Positions 10,745-22,442 of a stretch of DNA of 64,000 nucleotides are shown here, one piece after another (the first letter of the stretch is position 1; each line of letters begins with the position of its first letter). The notes under the pieces are model-generated. The model did no database searches, was not told where the DNA came from, and was given only the letters and a program-made list of their open reading frames with translations. The position numbers and the translations under genes are program-made. This DNA is from Prochlorococcus sp. AG-388-E21 (lineage in GTDB: Bacteria; Cyanobacteriota; Cyanobacteriia; PCC-6307; Cyanobiaceae), in NCBI GenBank assembly GCA_003279855.1, contig QCGO01000001.1, forward strand, positions 62,001 through 126,000, in the 5' to 3' direction.

Positions 10745-13153
10745 TCAGTTTATTGCTCTTATTGGAGCTAATCTTGGGTCTAGAATTTTGCTCCCTTTAT
10801 CACCAAACTTTACTGCTAAAGATATTTTCTCGCCACTGCCAAAAATATGTATGATTTCACCTTTGCCAAATTTGGAGTGAATTACTTTATCTCCAATCAA
10901 CCAACTTTTTCCTTTACTGGGTCCTGAATATAGTTTTCTTACTGCATTTATAGGTCTATTAATAAATTCATTTGAATCGTTTCTATCCACTCTTGTTAAA
11001 CGATCAAGATGACGATCCCTTCTGATAGAAGCACCACTTGATTGAGGTAATTCCCCATCAATAAGTTCCTCTGGTATTTCTGAGAGAAATATTGAAGGAA
11101 TTGTTGCTTCTCGCATACCTCCCCACAATCTTCTTTCTCTTGCATGTGATAAGAAAACTCTCTCTTTAGCTCTTGTAATACCTACATAGCATAATCTTCT
11201 TTCTTCTTCTAGAAGAGAAGGAGTATCAATTGACCTGTGGCTTGGAAATAAACCTTGTTCTAGTCCAGTTATAAATACATTTTGAAATTCTAATCCTTTA
11301 CTGTTATGGAGAGTCATTAAAGTGACAGAGTTAGGATTATTTTTTTTTGTATCATTATCTGTTGTTAAAGCTGCTGTTGATAAGAATCCCTCTACATTTG
11401 GGTTCTCGGTCTCTTCTTCAAATTGAGTAGCAGCATTTATTAATTCCTGAAGATTATTTCTTCTATCTTCAGATTCCTCTGAACCACTTGTTAATAAATC
11501 ACTTAAGTAACCGCTTTTTTCTAGAATTAATTGAAGAATTTGAGCAGGCCCCGAGTTCTCTATATAGCAAAGAAGGTCATTCATAAGCTCTGTGAATTTA
11601 TTAATACCCTTTGATGATCTGCCTATAGTTTCATCTAAGCTTTGTTTGTCATTTATGACCTCCCATAATGGAATGTTCAAATTATTTGATAGCTCATTAA
11701 GCTTTTGAATAGTTGTTTTTCCTATCCCCCTTCTAGGGACATTTATGATTCTTAAAAGACTTACATTATCTGAAGAATTTACTAAGACTTTTAAATAAGC
11801 GACAGCATCTTTAACTTCTCTTCTGTCATAAAAACGTAATCCGCCAAAGATTGTATATGGAATTCTCCATCTTACTAGAGATTCTTCTAATACTCTAGAT
11901 TGAGCCCTAGTTCTATAGAGGATTGCAAAATTTTTCCAGATTGGTTGATTATTGTAATTATTTAGAGACCTTAATTTTGTTGTTATTGCCTCAGCTTCAG
12001 ATATCTCATCATCGCAGCTAAGCAACTTTAAAAGTTCTCCTCGCTCTCTTGTAGGCCTTAAAACTTTATCAATTCTTTCAGTATTATTTTCAATCAAAGA
12101 GTTTGCAGCGGTAAGAATATTTGATGAAGATCTATAGTTTTCTTCTAATTTAACCAGAGAGGCTTTCTGATCATTATTAGATGAATTTTTAAAGTCCTCC
12201 TGAAATCCAATTAATATTCTGAAATCTGCTGCCCTAAAACTATAAATACTTTGATCTGCATCTCCGACAACAAAAATTGATCTATCATTCCATTCGCAAA
12301 ATTTGTTTGGTTCAGTATTCCCAGCCGTAATTAATTTAATCAGTTCATATTGTGTCCTATTTGTATCTTGATATTCATCAACTAATATATGCTGGAATCT
12401 TTTATGCCAGTAATCCCTAACTAAATCATTTTGCCTTAATAAAAACACAGGCAATAGTAGAAGATCATCAAAGTCTAAAGCATTATTTTTTGAGAGAGAT
12501 ATCCTATATCTTCTGTAAGCATCTGCGATTATCTTATCAAAATGATTATCAGCTTTTTCTTCAAGGTCATTAGCTGTAAAACATTGATTTTTTGCATTAC
12601 TTATAGCCCTCTTAATTTTCTTAGGATCAAATCTTTTTGGATCAAGACTCATATCTTGACCAACAATTTCTTTTATTAGGGTCTGAGAATCTGTCTCGTC
12701 ATAAATTGAAAATTGCCGAGTCCAGGTTAAACCTTCAGGGTCTTGATATTTTTCTATATCATATCTTAAAAGTCTTGAAAATAATGCATGAAAAGTTCCT
12801 ATCCATAGGTCCCTTAGTCTCTCTTGATCAATATTTGTTCTTAATTGATTCTGATCAAATTCCTTAAGGGTTGACCAAGGCTGCCCAAATTGATTTAAAG
12901 CTATTTCTTGTGCTAGTAGTACTTGCAGTCTTGCTTTCATTTCTTTAGCAGCTTTATTTGTAAAAGTTACTGCGAGAATGTTATAGGGATCTACAGAGTT
13001 ATTCTCAATTAAATTAGCAATTCTATGAGTAAGAGCCTTGGTTTTTCCACTACCTGCACCTGCTACAACTAACAGTGGCCCATTGAAATGATTTACAGCT
13101 TTTAGTTGTGCATTATTTAGGGATTTAAAAAGGAAGTTGTTAGTTTGATGCAC
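10745..13153 (-). CDS. UvrD/PcrA/Rep superfamily I DNA helicase
   Basis: LVVAGAGSGKTKALTHRI, FVVGDADQSIYSFRAAD, LMTLHNSKGLEFQNVFITGLEQGLFP, RRLCYVGITRAKE. Confidence 0.95.
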   Translation of the reverse strand: MHQTNNFLFKSLNNAQLKAVNHFNGPLLVVAGAGSGKTKALTHRIANLIENNSVDPYNILAVTFTNKAAKEMKARLQVLLAQEIALNQFGQPWSTLKEFDQNQLRTNIDQERLRDLWIGTFHALFSRLLRYDIEKYQDPEGLTWTRQFSIYDETDSQTLIKEIVGQDMSLDPKRFDPKKIKRAISNAKNQCFTANDLEEKADNHFDKIIADAYRRYRISLSKNNALDFDDLLLLPVFLLRQNDLVRDYWHKRFQHILVDEYQDTNRTQYELIKLITAGNTEPNKFCEWNDRSIFVVGDADQSIYSFRAADFRILIGFQEDFKNSSNNDQKASLVKLEENYRSSSNILTAANSLIENNTERIDKVLRPTRERGELLKLLSCDDEISEAEAITTKLRSLNNYNNQPIWKNFAILYRTRAQSRVLEESLVRWRIPYTIFGGLRFYDRREVKDAVAYLKVLVNSSDNVSLLRIINVPRRGIGKTTIQKLNELSNNLNIPLWEVINDKQSLDETIGRSSKGINKFTELMNDLLCYIENSGPAQILQLILEKSGYLSDLLTSGSEESEDRRNNLQELINAATQFEEETENPNVEGFLSTAALTTDNDTKKNNPNSVTLMTLHNSKGLEFQNVFITGLEQGLFPSHRSIDTPSLLEEERRLCYVGITRAKERVFLSHARERRLWGGMREATIPSIFLSEIPEELIDGELPQSSGASIRRDRHLDRLTRVDRNDSNEFINRPINAVRKLYSGPSKGKSWLIGDKVIHSKFGKGEIIHIFGSGEKISLAVKFGDKGSKILDPRLAPIRAIN

Positions 13154-13191
13154 TTTTTATAGGTTGTATTATTAAAAATTTTTACCTTACT

Positions 13192-13392
13192 TTAATTTGA
13201 AGATTGAGGGTTAGTCTCTAATTCTTGTAATGCTTTTTTTAGATTTATTAGTTCATTATTATTGTTGATAATTTCTTCGAACTTGTTCTGAGGCATTTTT
13301 AATTTAATACTTCTCTCAAAGATTTCTTTTTCTAATCTTTTTTTATAAGAAGAAACAAGTTTTTTTGATAATTTTAATTCTTGTTTATCCAA
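13192..13392 (-). CDS. Small conserved hypothetical protein
   Basis: 66-aa ORF in a gap between genes; charged coiled-coil-like composition. Confidence 0.5.
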   Translation of the reverse strand: MDKQELKLSKKLVSSYKKRLEKEIFERSIKLKMPQNKFEEIINNNNELINLKKALQELETNPQSSN

Positions 13393-13573
13393 AATTTTTT
13401 AGAAATGATGTTTCTATCTTAGCGAAAAATTTTTTTTATTTACAGTATTTTGTATATCACTTAGAAATGTAGTTTTTGATTAAGAACCATTTCGTTTATT
13501 TTAAGATTTAATTATTTTAATTTGGTCTGATCTATTATGAATAGATAGAAATTTTAAGTTTTTAAGTTTAAGA

Positions 13574-14101
13574 ATGACAGTTTCAAATAGTAATCAAATT
13601 TTATCAAATGATAGAGATTTAGAAAATATAAGTAATAAAAATATTGAAGACATAAAAGAATTTATTAATACTGCGAACTCAAGATTAGATGCAATAAATT
13701 CAATAACAAATAATTCTCACGCAATTGCCGCTGATGCTGTAACTGCAATGATTTGTGAAAATCAAGATCCAGTTAATACAAAAATATCTATAGATACCAC
13801 CAATAAGATGTCTGTTTGTCTAAGAGATGGAGAAATAATTTTAAGGATTGTTTCTTATCTTTTAATTACTGATGATGAATCAGTTTTATCTAAAAACTGT
13901 TTAAAGGATCTTAAAAATACTTATTTGGCTCTTGGTGTACCTCTGAAAAATGCTATCCGAGTTTTTGAACTGATGAGAGATGCAACGATTTCTGATTTAA
14001 ATTCTACGGTAAATACTATGAAAGGAGAAAAAGAATTTCTTCCTGATTTAATTTCTAATACAGAGTTCCAATTTGAAAGAATAATCAATCTTTTAAGATA
14101 G
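13574..14101 (+). CDS. cpeB: Phycoerythrin beta subunit (degenerate, single-bilin-type)
   Basis: Phycobiliprotein core [19 protein letters not shown]...[19 protein letters not shown]...[23 protein letters not shown]. Confidence 0.88.
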   Translation: MTVSNSNQILSNDRDLENISNKNIEDIKEFINTANSRLDAINSITNNSHAIAADAVTAMICENQDPVNTKISIDTTNKMSVCLRDGEIILRIVSYLLITDDESVLSKNCLKDLKNTYLALGVPLKNAIRVFELMRDATISDLNSTVNTMKGEKEFLPDLISNTEFQFERIINLLR

Positions 14102-14636
14102 ACATATTTCTTATCTCTGATGTATGTGAGGTTTGTATTACGGTATCGTTTTTTTTATTTCTAATAACTGAATATCTGGATCTAATATGATTTGATAAAA
14201 AACAAATTCTCTCTTCAGAAGCTGTCGAACTGTAAGTAGTTTTAATATTTAAGTTCTCATTTTCATCGATCGAATATTCTGATGATGAAATCATGGATTC
14301 AGTATATCCCTTGTTACGTAGAACAATCCCTTTAGTTTTATCCTTTGGTAAAAATAATAATATAGTTTTATCTTCTTCAATTTTTTGATCTATCTCCCAA
14401 TCACTTATTGCCTTCCAACTTATTGATAATGCTATAAAAGAAGGTTTAGAGGTGGAATTATATTTTTCCAAAAGTTCTACTACATTTTTATTATTGCGTT
14501 CTAACTCTTTTATTACTATTTTGCTAGTTGAATTTTCAACTTCCTGAAAAGCCAAAGAGTGAGTGCTTCTTATGGATTTCCACTCTCCTAAACTTTTTTG
14601 AATAAATTTGTTAATTGTTATTAGATTCTTCGTCAA
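14085..14636 (-). CDS. cpeS: CpeS/CpcS-type phycobiliprotein lyase
   Basis: [16 protein letters not shown]... and [15 protein letters not shown] lyase features; convergent with cpeB. Confidence 0.8.
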   Translation of the reverse strand: MTKNLITINKFIQKSLGEWKSIRSTHSLAFQEVENSTSKIVIKELERNNKNVVELLEKYNSTSKPSFIALSISWKAISDWEIDQKIEEDKTILLFLPKDKTKGIVLRNKGYTESMISSSEYSIDENENLNIKTTYSSTASEERICFLSNHIRSRYSVIRNKKNDTVIQTSHTSEIRNMSILKD

Positions 14637-14790
14637 GTTTATCTTCTACTGAATGATTGGTAGCTTTTTGAATCATCCTTACCATAGAATCTACCATTAA
14701 TCTTTTTGCAGAAGTTACTTTTACTCCGGAAGGTGTAGTTGATATTTGTTCTCCAGGACGATTGTATGATGTTGGTCTAAATGGGGTCAT
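14611..14790 (-). CDS. Small hypothetical protein upstream of cpeS
   Basis: My translation: [59 protein letters not shown]; overlaps cpeS start, so likely co-transcribed. Confidence 0.65.
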   Translation of the reverse strand: MTPFRPTSYNRPGEQISTTPSGVKVTSAKRLMVDSMVRMIQKATNHSVEDKLDEESNNN

Positions 14791-14902
14791 CTAAAAATTT
14801 TTAAAATCAACAGAATTATATTCTTACATGAATAGTCATTTTGAATGTTGTTGTTTGCAAAAATGTTATATCTTTTATGGATGGTTTTAGGATTATTAAT
14901 TC

Positions 14903-15541
14903 TTACCTTATTTTGGGATTTTTTTTTGCTAAACCTGAAATAGTTGCTAAAGCAAACATGCCTAAAAGAGCTATTCCCAGGAATAAACCTGCTCCCTGGC
15001 TGACTCCAGCTCCAACAGCAACAAGAATAGAATCACTGATTAGAAGACTTATTAGCAAAGCTGGGGTGAATATTTTCCACCGAGTTCCTCCAATGCCAAT
15101 TGCATAGCTGAGAAAATCAAAAAGTCCAGTCATAAGAAGACCTGTCATCAGGAAGAAATTTTCTTCTAATTGGTGTTGATTAAAACTTTCAATTCTTTTC
15201 ATTGCTTTTGAGCCTACTAAACCACGCACAGGGCCACGACCAAAATATCTTGCTATGAAGAAAGCTGCTTGGCAAAAAACGATATCAGAAAAGACAATTG
15301 TTACATAACCCTTTTGGAATCCTAATAAGGAGCCAGCTAAAAGTGAATATGCCGAACTTGGTAGAGCAGGTAAGACTATACTTACTCCTCTAAGAATAAA
15401 TATTCCAAAAGGTGCCCATATTCCCATACTCTCTACCTTGTTCCTTAGAGGTTCGATACCAAAGTTTTGTATGAAATAAATTAATACAATAAATATTGCT
15501 ATAAAAAAAACTACTGAGAGGAATTTTTGAATTTTATTCAT
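14903..15541 (-). CDS. TVP38/TMEM64 (SNARE-associated/DedA-like) membrane protein
   Basis: Multi-TM, LPALPSSAYSLLAGSLLGFQKGYVTIVFSDIVFCQAAFFIARYFGR. Confidence 0.8.
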   Translation of the reverse strand: MNKIQKFLSVVFFIAIFIVLIYFIQNFGIEPLRNKVESMGIWAPFGIFILRGVSIVLPALPSSAYSLLAGSLLGFQKGYVTIVFSDIVFCQAAFFIARYFGRGPVRGLVGSKAMKRIESFNQHQLEENFFLMTGLLMTGLFDFLSYAIGIGGTRWKIFTPALLISLLISDSILVAVGAGVSQGAGLFLGIALLGMFALATISGLAKKNPKIR

Positions 15542-15771
15542 TATTTGTCAGAAAATTCTTTAAGAGCTAACTTGTTTAAATTAATATATGATTGTATTAA
15601 TAATAAAAACACTAATCAATGAAATCTTTTACAAAGTTTTTAATCTCATTTTGTTCAATATTGATTTCAAGCAAATTTGATTAGTAAATTCTGAACCAAA
15701 ATTGAAAATTAATAAGATATAAATGTTATTTTCAAAATTCAATTTATTTATTTCTCATATTCGATTATTTT

Positions 15772-16191
15772 ATGATTCATGCCAATAATAAATTTCTTTC
15801 AATAGTTGTTGTCAATTTCTTTTCTTTGGCTTTTTATATAATTTTCTCTTTTTGCATTTTAATAAAACAATCATATGCTTTGTCTCATGAATGGGTTGGA
15901 GTCCCAATTAGTGAATACGGTGAACAATTATGGGATAGAAAAAGTATCAAAAGGAATGCAGATGGTTCTGTTAGAGTATTGAGCAAATTTATTCCAAAAA
16001 CTAAAAGTGAAATAACACGAGACATTTTATATACGATGGATATAAACTGTTTTGAGAAATCTTTTAGAGATGTTGATGTTTTCACAGATGAGAAAAATAG
16101 TCTTTTAAATAATCTTGCTGATTGGCAAGATCCAAATGGTGACCAACTAATTTTGGGTGTGATTGGTCAAGTATGCAGAGTTGATAACTAA
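15772..16191 (+). CDS. Conserved hypothetical protein with N-terminal signal/TM
   Basis: Hydrophobic N-terminus followed by soluble domain; clean intergenic context and downstream terminator. Confidence 0.6.
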   Translation: MIHANNKFLSIVVVNFFSLAFYIIFSFCILIKQSYALSHEWVGVPISEYGEQLWDRKSIKRNADGSVRVLSKFIPKTKSEITRDILYTMDINCFEKSFRDVDVFTDEKNSLLNNLADWQDPNGDQLILGVIGQVCRVDN

Positions 16192-16215
16192 AAATTTAAA
16201 TTTTTAAATATTCAT

Positions 16216-16245
16216 AAAAAAACCCTGTCTATGACAAGGTTTTAA
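16216..16245. terminator. Rho-independent-like (bidirectional) terminator
   Basis: AAAACCcTGTC-TAT-GACAaGGTTTT hairpin between CDS end (16191) and convergent tRNA-Phe. Confidence 0.6.
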
Positions 16246-16248
16246 AGG

Positions 16249-16321
16249 TGCCAGGACCCAGATTTGAACTGGGGACACGGCGATTTTCAGTCGCCTGCTC
16301 TACCAACTGAGCTATCCCGGC
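16249..16321 (-). tRNA. tRNA-Phe(GAA)
   Basis: Reverse complement GCCGGGATAGCTCAGTTGGTAGAGCAGGCGACTGAAAATCGCCGTGTCCCCAGTTCAAATCTGGGTCCTGGCA folds as a tRNA; anticodon GAA. Confidence 0.95.
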
Positions 16322-16416
16322 TCTAACTTATATACTCTAAATTAAGATGTGTAGTTTGTGAAACCCCTTTCATTAAATTTTTATATCTTGATTAAAGATT
16401 TAATAAATGAAATGTA

Positions 16417-17646
16417 TTATTTTGCATTCATTGCTAATAAAGCAGTCCCAAATGAAGTCGTTTTTTTACATGAAATTATAGGAATATTAATAATCCGTTC
16501 TCTTATTGCTCTCCATTGAGGATTTTTTGAACCTCCACCAGTAGTAACAATTCTTTTTGGAAGTGAACCTGTCAGCTCATATAGTTTTTCCCAACCTTTC
16601 AATTCAATTCTTGCTAACCCCTCGAACAATGCATGTAAAAAAAGTGAGTCGCTTACTGGCCTAGGGCTAAGAATAGGCTCCAAAAAAGGATTATTAACGG
16701 GAAATCTTTCACCCCTACTATTGAGTGGCAAAAGATTTAGGGAAGTTTTTTTTAAGGGATTTATTTGTCTGCTAAGTTCTTTTATTTCTAAATCAGAAAA
16801 AAATCGAGATAAAACTCCACAGCCAGCGTTTGATGCCCCTCCACATATCCAGTCTTCACTTACTCGATGGGTTGTAATTCCCTTTTCTTTGATCGGGGTC
16901 TTATTAATTTTTTTAACTACAATTGTGGTTCCTAAAACAGTTAGACCTTCTTCATTTTCCAATCCTGCAGCTAAAAAAGCTGCATTTGAATCAGTTGTCC
17001 CCGAGACTAATAATATTTTCTTATTTAATTTGAATCTTTCGGCTAAGTCAGTATCGATGTGACCCAATATTTTCCCACTTTTAATTATTAAAGGTAAGCA
17101 TTTTTGCCATGAAGTATTGAGATAGCTTTTTGGCCAAGATTCTTTTATTAGATCCCAGCCAAGTTTAATATTATTGCCTTCTTCTCCATATGTCCAATCT
17201 TTCAAAAACCAGCCAGTCATCAAGTCAGATTGATGTCTTAAAATAATATTTTCCCCAAATTTGTCTATTAGTTTTAATGCTTTAGCTAAACTACTGTATG
17301 GGGTTTGTAAATGATCTTCTCCAACTGTTATGGATTCAATAAGTATTTTGTTTTCATTACATGCTTGGTCGTAAGGTATAGCTTCCCCTATCGGAACCCC
17401 TTTTAAAGTACAAGCCGTTAAAGTTCCAGAAGTACCAGAGATTGCTAAATTAACAATATTTTTTTTAATATCTAAAGGTAAATTATCTAGAAGTTTTTCA
17501 CAAGAATCAATCCAAGAGTTGGGATTTTTAAAGCCATATTGATATGGAACTGAATTTTTATATTTTAATTCCCTTTTAATATTAATTATGGATATTCTTG
17601 CACCACTAGTCCCAAAATCTAAGCCCCCAAAAAAATTATCTGGCAT
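16417..17646 (-). CDS. FGGY-family carbohydrate kinase
   Basis: FFGGLDFGTSGARISII, LAISGTSGTLTAC, GTTDSNAAFLAAG, VTTGGGSKNPQWRAIRERI. Confidence 0.88.
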   Translation of the reverse strand: MPDNFFGGLDFGTSGARISIINIKRELKYKNSVPYQYGFKNPNSWIDSCEKLLDNLPLDIKKNIVNLAISGTSGTLTACTLKGVPIGEAIPYDQACNENKILIESITVGEDHLQTPYSSLAKALKLIDKFGENIILRHQSDLMTGWFLKDWTYGEEGNNIKLGWDLIKESWPKSYLNTSWQKCLPLIIKSGKILGHIDTDLAERFKLNKKILLVSGTTDSNAAFLAAGLENEEGLTVLGTTIVVKKINKTPIKEKGITTHRVSEDWICGGASNAGCGVLSRFFSDLEIKELSRQINPLKKTSLNLLPLNSRGERFPVNNPFLEPILSPRPVSDSLFLHALFEGLARIELKGWEKLYELTGSLPKRIVTTGGGSKNPQWRAIRERIINIPIISCKKTTSFGTALLAMNAK

Positions 17647-17652
17647 GAATAA

Positions 17653-18894
17653 TTACAAAAGTATTTTTGAGGCCTTTACTAATTGGACTGATTTTTCTTC
17701 AACACTTTCCCAAGGAAGATCTAGATCATTTCTACCAAAGTGTCCATAAGATGCAGTTTTTCTGAAAAATTCCCCACCCATTTTTTTGGGAAGATTTCTT
17801 AAATCAAACTCTTTTATTATTGCTGCAGGCCTTAAATCAAAGTTGTTTTTAATTAGTTCTTTCAAATTATCTTGAGAAATAACACCAGTACCAAATGTTT
17901 CAACAAGAATTGAAATTGGTTTGGCAACTCCAATGGCATAACTTAATTGTACTTCTGCTTTTTTTGCTAATTTTGCTTTAACAATACTTTTAGCGACATA
18001 ACGTGCAGCATATGCAGCTGATCTGTCAACTTTAGTAGGATCTTTACCGGAGAACGCACCCCCTCCATGCCTTGCATATCCTCCATAAGTATCTATAATG
18101 ATTTTTCTACCTGTAAGTCCTGCATCTCCTTGAGGTCCCCCCACCACAAATTTACCTGTGGGGTTTACCAGAAATCTGGTCTTTTGTATTGATGGTTTGA
18201 TTTCTAAATCTTCAGTTGCTGGTAATACAACATTGATCCATAAATCTTCTTTTATCTTTTGACGAATTTCTTCTTCATTAATAATTCCATCAATCTCAGC
18301 CGTATGCTGAGTTGAAATTAAAATGGTGTTTATTGAAACTGGGACCCCTTTTTTGTAATCAATGCTTACTTGAGTTTTTCCATCAGGTAGAAGATAATCA
18401 AGAACTTTTTCATGTCTTACTTTTGCAAGTTGTATTGCTAATCTGTGAGCCAAGCTAATTGGTAATGGCATTAATTCAGGTGTTTCATCACATGCATAGC
18501 CAAACATTATCCCCTGATCACCAGCTCCAGTATTGTTTTCCAAATCCTCATTCATATCATCTGCTTCATTTACTCCTTGGGAAATATCAGGTGATTGCTC
18601 GTCAAGAGCTACTAAAACGGCGCAGCTATTTGAGTCAAAGCCTCCAGCTTTTGAACCTTCATATCCAATTTCTTTAATTACTTTTCTGACAAGTTTTATA
18701 TAATCAAGCTTTGCTTTAGAAGTTATTTCACCTGTAAGTAAGCAAAGGCCTGTGTTGACTACCGTTTCGCAAGCTACTCTACTTTCTGGGTCTTCAGTCA
18801 ATAAAGCATCTAAAACAGCGTCACTTATTTGATCACATATCTTGTCTGGATGACCTTCAGTTACAGATTCAGAAGTAAAAATAAAATCACTCAT
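17653..18894 (-). CDS. metK: S-adenosylmethionine synthase
   Basis: [59 protein letters not shown]. Confidence 0.98.
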   Translation of the reverse strand: MSDFIFTSESVTEGHPDKICDQISDAVLDALLTEDPESRVACETVVNTGLCLLTGEITSKAKLDYIKLVRKVIKEIGYEGSKAGGFDSNSCAVLVALDEQSPDISQGVNEADDMNEDLENNTGAGDQGIMFGYACDETPELMPLPISLAHRLAIQLAKVRHEKVLDYLLPDGKTQVSIDYKKGVPVSINTILISTQHTAEIDGIINEEEIRQKIKEDLWINVVLPATEDLEIKPSIQKTRFLVNPTGKFVVGGPQGDAGLTGRKIIIDTYGGYARHGGGAFSGKDPTKVDRSAAYAARYVAKSIVKAKLAKKAEVQLSYAIGVAKPISILVETFGTGVISQDNLKELIKNNFDLRPAAIIKEFDLRNLPKKMGGEFFRKTASYGHFGRNDLDLPWESVEEKSVQLVKASKILL

Positions 18895-19031
18895 TTATTA
18901 ATAATTTAGTAATAAACTTATCCTAAATTAAATCTTAAATATTAATCAACAGTTATTAACTTGAAATTACAATAACTTTTCTAATCTAGAATTAATTTTT
19001 TTATTAGTTATTAATAAATTAAAAAAAGAGT

Positions 19032-20105
19032 TTATACACTTTCGGCAGTCTCTATTGTCTGCTCCTCATTCTCATCAGTTTGCTCAAGTAACATTTGCTT
19101 ATATTTTGCAGCCATTTCTTCAGCTTTATTAAAAACTTTTTGTGGGTCAGTTAGCATATCACCTGGTTCGGGTTCTAGAGCTTTGGTTGATAAAGAGATT
19201 CTTCCTCTCTCGGAATCTAAGTCTATTATCATTACTTTCATCTGATCATTTACATTTAAAACATTGTGAGGTGTTTCAATATGTTCATGACTAATTTCAG
19301 AAATATGTAGAAGACCACTTACACCACCTATGTCAATAAAAGCTCCATAAGGTTTTATTCCTTTTACGGAACCTACAACAACTTCTCCGACTTCAAGTCT
19401 ATTCATTTTTTTCTCAACTAAAGCTCTTCTATGACTTAAAACTAATCTGTTTCTTTCTTCATCCACCTCTAGAAATTTTAAAGGTAAATATTCTCCTTCC
19501 AAATCTTCTTTTATTTTTCTGGCACTGATATGGGATCCAGGGATAAAGCCTCTCAATCCTTCAACTCTGACTAAAGCCCCACCCCTGTTTGTTGCAAAAA
19601 CCTCGGAATATATAGTTGCATCTTCTTTTTGTAATTGTCTGACTCTTTCCCATGCTCTTTGATATTCTATCCTTCTAATTGATAAAGCTAACTGCCCATC
19701 TTCATTCTCCTCGCTCATTATAAAAAATTCTCTACTTTCTGAAGGTTGTAAAACATCACTTAGCCCTTCAACTCTATTTATAGAAACTTCTTGCATAGGC
19801 ATAAAAGCAGCAGTTTTAGCTCCTATATCTATCATTGCTCCTTTAGGCTCTAAAGCAAAAACTGTACCTTTTACAAGATCGCCAGGTTTGAAATTATAAT
19901 CATACTTTCCTAATAATGAAGCAAACTCTTCTTGAGTAAATCCTGCTGTATCCAAATCACTATTTCGTCTGCTTGAAGAAGAATCTGCAGATGGAATATC
20001 TTTATGGTCAAATGATAAATCTTCCTCTTTTGGAGTATCTGAAGTATTTTCTACTACGGTTGAATTTTCAATTTCTGTTTCGATTTGGGTAGGATTTTCG
20101 ATCAT
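19032..20105 (-). CDS. rpsA: 30S ribosomal protein S1
   Basis: S1 repeats: PGDLVKGTVFALEPKGAMIDIGAKTAAFMP, VGEVVVGSVKGIKPYGAFIDIGGVSGLLHISEIS. Confidence 0.95.
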   Translation of the reverse strand: MIENPTQIETEIENSTVVENTSDTPKEEDLSFDHKDIPSADSSSSRRNSDLDTAGFTQEEFASLLGKYDYNFKPGDLVKGTVFALEPKGAMIDIGAKTAAFMPMQEVSINRVEGLSDVLQPSESREFFIMSEENEDGQLALSIRRIEYQRAWERVRQLQKEDATIYSEVFATNRGGALVRVEGLRGFIPGSHISARKIKEDLEGEYLPLKFLEVDEERNRLVLSHRRALVEKKMNRLEVGEVVVGSVKGIKPYGAFIDIGGVSGLLHISEISHEHIETPHNVLNVNDQMKVMIIDLDSERGRISLSTKALEPEPGDMLTDPQKVFNKAEEMAAKYKQMLLEQTDENEEQTIETAESV

Positions 20106-20212
20106 TTGTTAAAACGCAGACCACCTAAGATGGTTAGAAAGGAATGCTTTTAGCCTGCAAACTAAATAGCAAATTATTTGTAAGTTATATTCTACACTTT
20201 AGTAGGCTAAAT

Positions 20213-20690
20213 TTATAAAATTGAAGCTAATTCATTTTTTGAACTACCTTTTAGGGATTCAAGAGTGGAGACAAAGTCCTTTACCCCATTAAACTTCCTA
20301 TAGACTGATGCATATCTTATGTAAGCTACTTCGTTTTCTTTCCTTAAGCCTTTAAGAATTAATTCTCCAATTTGAGAAGATTTAATATCTTTATTTGAGT
20401 CTTGTATGATTTGCGATTCAATCGAGTCAACAAAATTTATAATAGCTTCTCTAGAAAATGTTGTTTTCTCGCATGCTCTAGATATCCCAGTAACTAATTT
20501 ATCTTTATTAAATAATTCTCTGCTCCCATCCTTTTTAAGAACAGAGATTGGCATTGTTTCAACTCTTTCATATGTGGTAAATCTAAAGCTGCAATTTAAA
20601 CACTCTCTTCTTCTTCTGACACTTTTTCCAGTATCAGCAGATCTTGATTCTAAAACTCTGCTATCTGTATTTTGACAGGTTGGACACTGC
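20213..20690 (-). CDS. nrdR: Transcriptional repressor NrdR
   Basis: [45 protein letters not shown] Zn ribbon plus ATP-cone; start at MQCP more likely than 20758. Confidence 0.95.
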
Positions 20691-20758
20691 ATATAGTGAA
20701 TTAATACAATCTTCAACTCTAATAGTAGATTAATATCACGATAATGAAAAGTAGCCAA

Positions 20759-20792
20759 AAAAAATCCCTCCTATTTGACGGAGGGATTTTTT
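20759..20792. terminator. Rho-independent-like terminator
   Basis: AAAAATCCCTCC-TATTTGAC-GGAGGGATTTTTT between nrdR and psbT. Confidence 0.75.
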
Positions 20793-20796
20793 ATCT

Positions 20797-20895
20797 TTAT
20801 TTCCTATCGAATTTAGGGGGATCTCTAAAAGCGACTGCAAAAAATAAAGTTACAACTGCGAGAGTTAAAATAAGAACGTAAGCAAAAGCTTCCAT
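20797..20895 (-). CDS. psbT: Photosystem II protein T
   Basis: My translation: [32 protein letters not shown]; downstream of psbB. Confidence 0.96.
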   Translation of the reverse strand: MEAFAYVLILTLAVVTLFFAVAFRDPPKFDRK

Positions 20896-20918
20896 GAGAA
20901 AAAATAATAAAGTTTAAT

Positions 20919-22442
20919 TTAAACCCTTCCTGGGATTCTTCTAGTGGTTTCGTCTCCAAGTTTTTTAAAGAGACCAAACTCAACTTGATCTCCTATCTCA
21001 GCATCAATTCCAGCAAAGGAATCTCTGTAAAGAGTTCTTGAAGCATGCCACCAATGACCAAATAAGAATAATAATCCGAAGCAGAGATGTGCGTAAGTAA
21101 ACCAAGCTCTTGGGGAACTTCGGAATACACCATCAGATTTGTAGGTTTCTCTATCAAATTTGAAGGCTTCACCAAGCTGGGCTTTCCGAGCTAGTCTTTT
21201 TACTACAGCAGGATCTGTAAATGTTTGCCCATTAAGATCGCCTCCGTAGATAGTAGCTGTAATGCCAGTTTGTTCAAATGAATACTTTGCTTCAGCTCTT
21301 CTAAAGGGGATATCAGCTCTTACATTACCTTCTTTGTCTTCCAAAATAACTGGGAAGTTTTCAAAGAAGTTTGGAATTCTTCTAACTTCTAAGTCATTGC
21401 CCTCTTTATCTTGGAAAGCAATATGTCCTTGCCAACCTGTTGGTAAACCATCTCCATTTACAAGAGCTCCAACCCTAAATAGGCCTCCTTTCGCAGGACT
21501 GTTCCCTACATAATCGTAGAATGCAAGCTTCTCTGGAATTGAGGCGTATGCTTCTTCCCTAGTCGCTCCATTATCAATAGCAGTTTGAACTCTTCTATTT
21601 ATTTCGGTTTTGAAGTAACCGGAATCCCATTGATATCTAGTAGGACCAAATAATTCAACAGGAGTGGTGGCAGAGCCATACCACATTGTTCCTGCGACAA
21701 CAAATGAGACAAAAAGAACAGCGGCTAATGCACTAGCTAATACTCCTTCCAAACTTCCGAGCTTTAATGCTCTATAAAGTCTTTCTCCGGGTCTATTAGT
21801 AATGTGAAATATTCCACCAATAATACCAAGAAGCCCTGCCGCAATATGATTTGCAACTATTCCACCTGGGTTAAATGGATTAAATCCATCTGCTCCCCAA
21901 GATGGATTAACAGGTTCCACATGACCAGTTAATCCATAAGGGTCTGAGACCCAAATCCCAACATTGGCACAATGAAAAGCTCCGAATCCAAAGCAAGTAA
22001 TTCCTGCTAAAAGAAGATGGATTCCAAATATTCTTGGAAGATCAAGGGCAGGTTCTCCTGTTCTTTCATCTTCCCACAAATCTAAATCCCAATATGTCCA
22101 ATGCCAGATTGAAGCAAGCATTAAAAGTCCACTAAAAACAATGTGGGCAGCGGCTACACCTTCAAAACTCCAAAATCCCGGATCAACTCCGGTAGCTCCA
22201 GTAATATCCCATCCGTTCCAACTACTTGTGATTCCTAATCTTGCCATAAATGGCATGACATACATTCCCTGTCTCCACATTGGATTGAGAACAGCGTCTG
22301 AAGGATCAAAAATGGCTAATTCGTATAAAGCCATCGAACCGGCCCAGCCGGCTAATAATGCAGTATGCATGAGATGAACAGCCAGTAGTCGACCTGGGTC
22401 GTTAATTACTACTGTGTGAACTCGATACCAAGGCAATCCCAT
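20919..22442 (-). CDS. psbB: Photosystem II CP47 chlorophyll-binding protein
   Basis: [49 protein letters not shown]. Confidence 0.99.
   Translation of the reverse strand: MGLPWYRVHTVVINDPGRLLAVHLMHTALLAGWAGSMALYELAIFDPSDAVLNPMWRQGMYVMPFMARLGITSSWNGWDITGATGVDPGFWSFEGVAAAHIVFSGLLMLASIWHWTYWDLDLWEDERTGEPALDLPRIFGIHLLLAGITCFGFGAFHCANVGIWVSDPYGLTGHVEPVNPSWGADGFNPFNPGGIVANHIAAGLLGIIGGIFHITNRPGERLYRALKLGSLEGVLASALAAVLFVSFVVAGTMWYGSATTPVELFGPTRYQWDSGYFKTEINRRVQTAIDNGATREEAYASIPEKLAFYDYVGNSPAKGGLFRVGALVNGDGLPTGWQGHIAFQDKEGNDLEVRRIPNFFENFPVILEDKEGNVRADIPFRRAEAKYSFEQTGITATIYGGDLNGQTFTDPAVVKRLARKAQLGEAFKFDRETYKSDGVFRSSPRAWFTYAHLCFGLLFLFGHWWHASRTLYRDSFAGIDAEIGDQVEFGLFKKLGDETTRRIPGRV

Noticed and set aside
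18895-19031. SAM riboswitch upstream of metK
   Set aside because: Spacer is AT-rich without recognisable SAM-I/II/V core elements.
20993-22377. ORFs 20993-21175, 21262-21513, 22141-22377 in psbB
   Set aside because: Alternate-frame or antisense shadows of psbB.
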